Below are positions 1-5,043 of a stretch of DNA of 13,316 nucleotides, one piece after another. Source of the DNA: Candidatus Sumerlaeota bacterium. GTDB taxonomy: Bacteria; UBP6; UBA1177. Position 1 is the stretch's first letter, and every line of letters begins with the position of its first letter. The stretch is from assembly GCA_007136595.1 (NCBI GenBank), contig SLGQ01000329.1, forward strand, positions 1-13,316, in the 5' to 3' direction. A program made the translations under genes and the position numbers. The notes below the pieces were generated by a model. That model had not been told where the DNA came from. It worked only from the letters and a program-made list of their open reading frames with translations, and made no database searches.

Positions 1-5
1 CTACA

Positions 6-95
6 ACCCGGGCTGTGATAGCACGAACTTTCAGTCCGTGGGGACTTGCCGCCTGTAAGGTGGTGCTATCTTAGCCCACGCCCAACGGGCTGGGT
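6..95. repeat. Structured repeat element, copy 1 (branched fold)
   Basis: This is a GC-rich, non-coding element. Bases 1-56 recur exactly at 176-231. The full copy can fold into nested and branched helices that I paired by hand: 6-9 with 92-95, 10-14 with 73-77, 17-24 with 63-70 (8 bp, perfect), 33-37 with 42-46, 50-53 with 59-62 (one G-U pair), and 80-83 with 87-90. This much complementarity in 90 bases is unlikely by chance. It suggests a dispersed palindromic element (REP- or MITE-like), a transposon end, or a structured RNA. I do not recognise the family. No transposase is nearby. The strand of any transcript is unknown. Confidence 0.6.
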
Positions 96-115
96 ACACT
101 TTAAACGCATTTTAC

Positions 116-142
116 CACAAAGAACACAAAGGACACGAAGGA
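116..142. repeat. Three degenerate 9-bp tandem units
   Basis: Three consecutive units, CACAAAGAA, CACAAAGGA and CACGAAGGA, are followed by a run of nine T (145-153). Similar 'CACAAAG/CACGAAG' strings are familiar to me as dispersed non-coding repeats in many environmental bacterial genomes, but I cannot verify that here. It sits between the two copies of the structured element. No credible gene covers it. Confidence 0.5.
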
Positions 143-175
143 AATTTTTTTTTATTTTCCCGGGCCTACGCTACG

Positions 176-238
176 CTACAACCCGGGCTGTGATAGCACG
201 AACTTTCAGTCCGTGGGGACTTGCCGCCTGTGGGTACA
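176..238. repeat. Structured repeat element, copy 2 (internally deleted)
   Basis: Bases 176-231 are identical to bases 1-56. The sequence then jumps to GGGTACA, which in copy 1 lies at 92-98, so this copy lacks 35 bases corresponding to 57-91. The loss removes the 3' arms of most helices, but keeps the outer ACCC/GGGT pairing (181-184 with 232-235) and the 208-212/217-221 hairpin. The period between copies is 175 bp. Two CCCGGG palindromes (159-164, 182-187) flank a triplicated 5-mer, CTACG CTACG CTACA, at 166-180. Confidence 0.6.
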
Positions 239-294
239 GTTGTCAGCATCTCCAATATTGAATTGTACGGTGTTTAATCTGATGAAATGATTGC

Positions 295-302
295 AAAAAA
301 AA
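295..302 (-). terminator. U-tract directly after tRNA-Glu (possible terminator)
   Basis: On the minus strand eight T follow the encoded CCA of tRNA-Glu immediately. The tRNA's own acceptor and T-arm helices could serve as the preceding hairpin. There is no separate stem-loop, so this is a suggestion only. Confidence 0.35.
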
Positions 303-377
303 TGGCGACCCTTACGGGACTCGAACCCGTGTTACCGGCGTGAAAGGCCGGTGTCCTAACCGCTAGACGAAAGGGTC
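303..377 (-). tRNA. tRNA-Glu (anticodon UUC)
   Basis: The reverse complement folds as a standard cloverleaf. The acceptor stem is GACCCTT with AAGGGTC, followed by discriminator G73 and an encoded CCA (303-305). The D arm begins GTCTAG as in other Glu tRNAs. The anticodon stem is CCGGC/GCCGG with loop CTTTCAC, giving anticodon UUC. The T stem is ACGGG/CCCGT around TTCGAGT. The G1-C72 end and G73 fit glutamate identity. It lies 12 bases downstream of tRNA-Lys and is probably processed from the same transcript. Confidence 0.95.
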
Positions 378-389
378 GCACTATGGCGA

Positions 390-465
390 TGGTAGGCCGG
401 GCGGGATTCGAACCCACGACCACCTGATTAAAAGTCAGATGCTCTACCAACTGAGCTACCGGCCC
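390..465 (-). tRNA. tRNA-Lys (anticodon UUU)
   Basis: The reverse complement folds as a cloverleaf. The acceptor stem is GGGCCGG with CCGGCCT (a G1-U72 wobble), with discriminator A73 and an encoded CCA (390-392). The D arm is GCTCAGTTGGTAGAGC. The anticodon stem is CTGA/TCAG with the anticodon TTT, and the T arm is GTGGG-TTCGAAT-CCCGC. It is the first gene of the Lys-Glu pair, behind the promoter at 507-534. A leader of roughly 35 bases would be removed by processing. Confidence 0.95.
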
Positions 466-506
466 CCGCTCAACTACCAATTGGTAACGAACCAAAAGTT
501 GCGTGT

Positions 507-534
507 ATAGTATGTTAAAGCGCCCCATTGTCAA
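507..534 (-). promoter_or_regulatory. Sigma70-type promoter for the tRNA pair
   Basis: On the minus strand a perfect -35 box TTGACA (529-534) is followed after 16 bases by TACTAT (507-512), 4 of 6 matches to the -10 consensus. Transcription would start near 500. The leader before tRNA-Lys holds a perfect 12-bp palindrome, TACCAATTGGTA (475-486), and an overlapping hairpin TTGGT/ACCAA (481-495). Confidence 0.6.
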
Positions 535-601
535 ACTTTTTATGCCAAAACATTGTAAGTAGCTGAAAATAATGAGTCGAACTGCTAAGACAAGTTGTAT
601 T

Positions 602-2212
602 TCACTTTATACCTTTAAATTTGTTTTTTCTAAGACTTCTGTTAAAAGAAATTGAAAATCTATGGGCTTCATCTCTGATCCCTTTCAAAATGTTTGCGGT
701 TATAGAATCTCTCAGTTCAATTGTTTTTCCATTTTCATCTATCAGTTTTTCAAAGCCCTTTTTTTTCCCTCTGTCTTTTACTATGCCAACTGTTTTAACC
801 ATGTTTCCAAGAACACCGTTTACTGAACTTATCTGCCCTTTTCCACCATCTATCATTAAAAGTGACGGTTTTTCCATCGTATTTTCTTCCCACCTTTTTT
901 TCATTCTTATGGCAACTTCTCTCAAGCTCCCGGGATCATTGACTCCTTCTATCGTTTTTATTTTATATTTCCGGTACTTTGACTTTATCAGTTTTCCATC
1001 TTCCCACCAGATAAAACCGGCAACTGTATCTTTGCCGCCAAAAGTTGAAATATCAACACATGCTATTGAATTTATTTCGATATTACAAAATTCTGACAGT
1101 TCATTTTTAAAAATCTCTATCTTTTCCTCATTTTGAAAAAATGCCGCTATGCTCTGTTCCATGTTTTTTTCAAGGATCTCTTTTATGCTTTTCTTTTGGC
1201 TCACTTTTTTTGATATTTTTTCCCCTGTTGCCAAATTAAGCTGATCGAGAGAAACTTCGTCAGGTTCAACAGATATTTTTTGAGGAACAGTGATTCCATC
1301 ATAAAATGATGCAATTCCGGAAGTTATACAACTTTCCATACTGTCAAAAAGTGCTTTTTCCACAAAAGTTTTAAGGTAAAACAACTTGCCGTTACGATAT
1401 CTCCCGATAGTTACAAAAAGGTGATCCCCTTCTTTTCTGAAAAAGAATGCGTCATATCCCCCTACTCCCGAAAACTCTATACCGTAATTTCTTTTTATCT
1501 CGGGAAGAACCGTCATCACATCCCTCAGAACAGCAGCCTTTTCAAAATTGAGGTCTTGAACCGCTTTTTTGATCTTTTCATTTATGATATCAGACAAAAC
1601 TCTCCATTTTTTACCTTTAAGAAGCTCTATTATGCTTTTTACATTTTCGCTGTAGTCAGAGATTTCACCTTTGCACGGAGCACTGCAAATTCCCATTTGT
1701 CCGTTTATACACCCTTTGGGAACCTTTTTTGAACAATTTTTCAGCGGATAGATGGACTGGATCAATTCCTTTAGTGAACGGAGAAGTGCAGCCTGAGTAA
1801 AAGGTCCTTTTATGAAAAGATATTTCCTTTGAGGATGTCTGGTGACAACAAGACCGGGATATTTTTCAGCAGTTATTGCAAGATATGGATAACTTTTATC
1901 ATCTTTGAGGTTAATATTGAAAAACGGTTGAAATTTTTTAATAAGATGACTTTCAAGGATAAGTGCTTCCGGTTCCGATCCCGCTATTATTATTTCAAGA
2001 AATGATGCTTTCTGCATGAGATGTATAACTGCCGTCCTTGTGTCACGCATTTCAATATACTGACTTATCCTGCTTCTCAGATCTTTAGCTTTTCCGACAT
2101 AAAGCACTTTGCCTGACCGGTCAAGAAACTGATAAACTCCGGTTGAACGGGGAATTTTTTTTATTTCAAGTTCAGACAGATCAAAACAACCTGCATTGTC
2201 AATTTTACTCAA
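602..2212 (-). CDS. uvrC: UvrABC excinuclease subunit C, lacking the C-terminal HhH domain
   Basis: UvrC makes the two incisions around a DNA lesion after UvrA/UvrB recognition in nucleotide excision repair, in the cytoplasm. The order of domains is typical: an N-terminal GIY-YIG nuclease (about residues 20-100, with GVYQFL and LYVGKAKDLR), four cysteines C160, C168, C176 and C180 in the region that binds an Fe-S cluster in other UvrC, a UvrB-binding UVR motif (about 200-238), and an RNase H-like nuclease with D387, D455 (MIDGGKGQ) and H517 (RDEAHRF). The usual 'DISH' around the first Asp reads DIST. The protein stops at residue 536, just after the nuclease domain. Family members continue for a further 60 or so residues with tandem helix-hairpin-helix motifs; these are absent and not found in other frames downstream. 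The start is TTG at 2210-2212, preceded by GAGGTGGAG; no ATG occurs until residue 55. Confidence 0.93.
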   Translation of the reverse strand: MSKIDNAGCFDLSELEIKKIPRSTGVYQFLDRSGKVLYVGKAKDLRSRISQYIEMRDTRTAVIHLMQKASFLEIIIAGSEPEALILESHLIKKFQPFFNINLKDDKSYPYLAITAEKYPGLVVTRHPQRKYLFIKGPFTQAALLRSLKELIQSIYPLKNCSKKVPKGCINGQMGICSAPCKGEISDYSENVKSIIELLKGKKWRVLSDIINEKIKKAVQDLNFEKAAVLRDVMTVLPEIKRNYGIEFSGVGGYDAFFFRKEGDHLFVTIGRYRNGKLFYLKTFVEKALFDSMESCITSGIASFYDGITVPQKISVEPDEVSLDQLNLATGEKISKKVSQKKSIKEILEKNMEQSIAAFFQNEEKIEIFKNELSEFCNIEINSIACVDISTFGGKDTVAGFIWWEDGKLIKSKYRKYKIKTIEGVNDPGSLREVAIRMKKRWEENTMEKPSLLMIDGGKGQISSVNGVLGNMVKTVGIVKDRGKKKGFEKLIDENGKTIELRDSITANILKGIRDEAHRFSISFNRSLRKNKFKGIK

Positions 2213-2243
2213 AGCAACTCCACCTCAAAACGATCACAAAATA

Positions 2244-2294
2244 ATTGTATTCATATCGGGTAAAATTTGCAAATTTGAAAAGTTGCCGTAATAT
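2244..2294. promoter_or_regulatory. Overlapping divergent promoters uvrC / rpiB around a palindrome
   Basis: A perfect 14-bp palindrome, AAATTTGCAAATTT (2263-2276), has TTGCAA (2267-2272) at its centre, which reads the same on both strands. For uvrC (minus strand) it is followed after 17 bases by TACAAT (2244-2249), 5 of 6 to the -10 consensus. For rpiB (plus strand) it is followed after 16 bases by TAATAT (2289-2294), 4 of 6. The two promoters may therefore share one -35 box. An alternative rpiB -35 is TTGAAA at 2275-2280, with a poorer -10. These assignments were made by eye. Confidence 0.5.
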
Positions 2295-2321
2295 CATTAA
2301 TGTCATTTTAAGGAGGTAAAA

Positions 2322-2756
2322 ATGATCATTTCAGTAGGTGCCGATCATGGCGGTTTTGAGTTGAAAGAACAAATTGTCAACTATCTTAAAATGTCGGGAC
2401 ACCAAGTCATTGATAATGGGGCTAACTCATCAGATTCAGTAGATTATCCCGATTTTGCAAAACTTGTATCTAAAGATATTCAAGAGAAAAAAGCTGAGTT
2501 TGGAGTGCTTGTGTGTGGAAGCGGAATAGGCATTTCAATAGCTGCCAACAGACATAACGGAATAAGAGCCGCACTTGTCACAAGAAAAGAATTTGCAAAA
2601 CTTTCAAGGGAACATAATAATGCCAATGTCATTGTTTTCGGAGGCAGATTCACCTCTTTTGAAGAGGCAAAAGAATATCTCGACATCTTTCTTTCAACAC
2701 CTTTTGAGGGTGGCAGACATCAGAACAGAATTGACAAAATAGAAGATAAGATTTGA
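2322..2756 (+). CDS. rpiB: Ribose-5-phosphate isomerase B (RpiB/LacAB family)
   Basis: The enzyme interconverts ribose 5-phosphate and ribulose 5-phosphate in the non-oxidative pentose phosphate pathway, in the cytoplasm. The 144-residue length is normal for the family. Visible signatures are the N-terminal GADHGG (D8, H9), the active-site loop VCGSGIGISIAANR with the catalytic-type Cys at C65, EHNNANV with H98, and EGGRH near the C terminus (R132, phosphate contact in the family). The ATG has a near-ideal ribosome binding site, AAGGAGGT (2310-2317). It is the first gene of a two-gene unit; its TGA stop overlaps the start of the radical SAM gene. LacA/LacB-type sugar isomerases look similar, but no sugar operon is present, so RpiB is the better call. 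Confidence 0.93.
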   Translation: MIISVGADHGGFELKEQIVNYLKMSGHQVIDNGANSSDSVDYPDFAKLVSKDIQEKKAEFGVLVCGSGIGISIAANRHNGIRAALVTRKEFAKLSREHNNANVIVFGGRFTSFEEAKEYLDIFLSTPFEGGRHQNRIDKIEDKI

Positions 2757-4249
2757 AAATTCTTCTTGTTTCTCCCCCGATTTTTGATTTTTACAGTTCT
2801 CCTCACCGCACTGAACCTTTAGGGCTTTTATATATAAAAAAAGCTCTTGAAATAAAAGGACATACGGTTGAGATATATGATGCAACTGCTTCAGGGAAAG
2901 TGAAAAAACTGAAAACACCTGATGAATTTAAATACTTGGAAAAATATTACTGTGAGGATACGGCACCTTTTTCACTTTTTTCAGGATACAAACGGTTTGG
3001 AGACAGTTTCAATAAAATATGCAGCTACTGCCATAAAAACAGCTTTGACATTATTGGATTAAGTTCTTTGTTTTCAGCATATTATCCTGATGTTGAGGAG
3101 TTGGCATCACAGATAAGAAAAGTTACAAAAGCAACCGTCGTCATTGGAGGAACTGCTGTTAATTCACTGAAAGAACACCATATTTTAGAAAGCAACGCCG
3201 ATTATTTTCTTTCAGGTTGCGGAACAGTTTCAATGCCGCTGTTTGCAGATACAATATCCGGGAAAACCCAATTATCTCAAGTCCCGGGATTAATTTACAA
3301 AAATGATGGAAAAATCATCAGGAACAGCTTCTCGCAAAGCCCTCCCTGGTTTGGAGATATAATTCCTGACAGATCCAATTTGAGAATATTCAGGAACAGG
3401 GTGACAGCACAGATCATATTTTCGACAGGTTGCAGAAATAACTGTACATTCTGCTCAATTCACAAAGAAAACAGTTTTTCCCAAAGAACTCTTGCCCATA
3501 TTACTGAAGAGCTTCAATATCTAAAAAATTCCGGGGTTCAACTGGTTGACATCGAAGATGACGATCTGTTTTCAGACAGAGAACATGCTATTGAAATCAT
3601 TAATGTTCTAAAAGATTTTCATAAGTCGGGAATGAAGTTTACCGCAATGAATGGAATTACTGCAAAAAACATTGTAAACATTGGACATCTTTTGCCTGAA
3701 GCCGGTTTCATTAAACTTGACCTTTCTCTTGTATGTGCATCTGAAACTGCGGCATCAAATATTGGAAGACCCCACTATCTTGATGACATTGAAAAGATAA
3801 ACCGATCTGCAGGGGAAAAGTGTGAAGTAGAAGTTTTTCTGATACCGGGACTCCCGGGAACAACTTTGAATGAAACCCTTTCAACAATTGTCCACCTCAA
3901 CAGACTTAACATTAAATGCGGTTTAAGCCCGCTCTATCTTGTTCCGGGAGTAACAATGTTTGAAAAAACCGGAATACCTGAAAATCTCCGGCTTTGCAGG
4001 GGCTCTGCACTTTATCCTTTTTCCGATACCGAAAGAGACAATGTTGCGTCACTTCTTAAGATATCAAGATTCTTAAACTATTTTTCAACGAGTAAGAATG
4101 ACCCTCTATTTGACGAAAATCTCAAATATTTTAAAAAATCGATAAAAAGGAATCAATGGTTCCGAAAATCAAAAGATGGTATGTGGCGGGATTCTTTCCA
4201 GTTTTCACTTGACTGTTCAAGCGTGCTCGAAGAAACTCTTAGTCTGTAG
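2753..4249 (+). CDS. Cobalamin-binding-type radical SAM protein, substrate unknown
   Basis: The 498-residue protein has the layout of B12-binding-domain radical SAM enzymes. An N-terminal Rossmann-like half (about 1-200) begins MKILLVSPP and contains PLGLLYIKKALE, a GHTVEIYDA strand and VIGGTAVNS. The radical SAM core (about 215-420) contains FSTGCRNNCTFCSIH, the CxxxCxxC cluster motif at C227, C231 and C234, followed by VDIEDDDLF. Such proteins use a [4Fe-4S] cluster and S-adenosylmethionine, sometimes with cobalamin, for methylations or rearrangements. I do not see the DxHxxG motif of classical cobalamin binding, so B12 use is uncertain. The start is TTG in the overlap TTGA with the rpiB stop, with a weak Shine-Dalgarno, so translation is probably coupled to rpiB. 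No specific substrate can be named. The gene stops 4 bases before the convergent lipoprotein gene. Confidence 0.85.
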   Translation: MKILLVSPPIFDFYSSPHRTEPLGLLYIKKALEIKGHTVEIYDATASGKVKKLKTPDEFKYLEKYYCEDTAPFSLFSGYKRFGDSFNKICSYCHKNSFDIIGLSSLFSAYYPDVEELASQIRKVTKATVVIGGTAVNSLKEHHILESNADYFLSGCGTVSMPLFADTISGKTQLSQVPGLIYKNDGKIIRNSFSQSPPWFGDIIPDRSNLRIFRNRVTAQIIFSTGCRNNCTFCSIHKENSFSQRTLAHITEELQYLKNSGVQLVDIEDDDLFSDREHAIEIINVLKDFHKSGMKFTAMNGITAKNIVNIGHLLPEAGFIKLDLSLVCASETAASNIGRPHYLDDIEKINRSAGEKCEVEVFLIPGLPGTTLNETLSTIVHLNRLNIKCGLSPLYLVPGVTMFEKTGIPENLRLCRGSALYPFSDTERDNVASLLKISRFLNYFSTSKNDPLFDENLKYFKKSIKRNQWFRKSKDGMWRDSFQFSLDCSSVLEETLSL

Positions 4250-4253
4250 ATCA

Positions 4254-4913
4254 TTAATCGTTATCATTACCATTGTCATTCATTTCAGAGCCACTATGTT
4301 CTATCAGAGGCTTTATAGTTTTTTCAGGAGAGGTGTGATGTTTCTTTCTTTTGGGACAACCGGTTTTTTTGGCACAACCCACAGTTTTATCCCCTTTTTT
4401 CATACGGCAACTGCATTTTCCAAATCTTGCTTTATCTGATCTTCCCTGACAGACAGCACCATAAGCTTCCAATTTAAGCAGTAAACCTTTTACCCAATAA
4501 CTTTTAACAGTAACTGTTGAAAAACTATCCGGAGAAACCTGAGACTCTTTTTCTTTCTCTTTTACCATAGTTACATAAATTCCATCAGCACCCGCTTCCA
4601 TAATTGCATTGAAAGCTGCAATTTTTGCTCCAGGACTAAGCTTAACAGATGGATCTGAACCTAAAAAGAAAGATGCTTGACCACCAACCGGCTTTTCGGA
4701 ACTATTATGCTGATATGTTCCTTCTCCCATACCTATAACCGTGTATCCCAGCTCAAGAGGACGGCTCCATATTTCCATTGGCTCTGCATTGATAGATGCG
4801 TGAGCAGAAGCCGTTGTTGCCATAACGGAATTAGTTTTGCAACTGAATGACAACAGCGAGAGCAAAATCAAACATGTTAAAAAAGCTGTGTTCTTAACCT
4901 TGGAATCAAACAT
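4254..4913 (-). CDS. Putative lipoprotein with cysteine-rich C-terminal region
   Basis: I do not recognise this 219-residue protein. The N terminus looks like a lipoprotein signal: two Lys near the start, a hydrophobic stretch (about 10-24) and a possible lipid-attachment cysteine C25 in LLSFSC, which is not an ideal lipobox. The middle (about 45-155) includes the segment SPGAKIAAFNAIMEAGADG and a hydrophobic strand, suggesting a small globular domain that I cannot name. The C-terminal part has five cysteines (C155, C167, C169, C180, C186), many lysines, a His pair (192-193) and an Asn/Asp-rich end; it might bind a metal or form disulfides. The ATG has a strong ribosome binding site AAAGGAGGT 7 bases upstream, and its own promoter lies at 4965-4993. 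It is convergent with the radical SAM gene. Expected location is the periplasmic face of a membrane. Confidence 0.7.
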   Translation of the reverse strand: MFDSKVKNTAFLTCLILLSLLSFSCKTNSVMATTASAHASINAEPMEIWSRPLELGYTVIGMGEGTYQHNSSEKPVGGQASFFLGSDPSVKLSPGAKIAAFNAIMEAGADGIYVTMVKEKEKESQVSPDSFSTVTVKSYWVKGLLLKLEAYGAVCQGRSDKARFGKCSCRMKKGDKTVGCAKKTGCPKRKKHHTSPEKTIKPLIEHSGSEMNDNGNDND

Positions 4914-4964
4914 TTTAAGTACCTCCTTTTATAAAATTGGATAAACCTCTAAAACGGCGGTGTG

Positions 4965-4993
4965 ATGTTACAAGCTTAAAAGAAATCTGTCAA
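4965..4993 (-). promoter_or_regulatory. Sigma70-type promoter of the lipoprotein gene
   Basis: On the minus strand a perfect -35 TTGACA (4988-4993) is followed after 17 bases by TAACAT (4965-4970), 4 of 6 to consensus, giving a leader of about 45 bases. An AT-rich imperfect inverted repeat (4991-5013, CAAAT and TAAT arms) overlaps the -35 box and could be an operator or a weak transcript end for rplQ. No GC-rich terminator is seen in the 130 bases after rplQ. Confidence 0.55.
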
Positions 4994-5043
4994 ATTAATA
5001 GATATTATATTTGGGGGCTGGATGATTTTAACTCAGAAAAACC

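Noticed and set aside
1..231. CRISPR-like pair of direct repeats
   Set aside because: There are only two copies, the 56-base repeat is longer than usual, the interval is about 119 bases and contains its own repeats, and no cas gene is present.
46..261. Open frame across the left-edge repeats
   Set aside because: It lies entirely within the structured repeat, the 9-bp repeat and a T-run, has no ribosome binding site, and its composition follows the repeats.
540..602. Frameshifted HhH domain of UvrC downstream of its stop
   Set aside because: The other frames just after the stop show no HhH-like sequence and soon meet stop codons.
621..1136. Plus-strand open frames opposite uvrC, rpoA, rpsE, secY and others
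   Set aside because: They are antisense shadows of well-identified genes and lack recognisable domains or ribosome binding sites.
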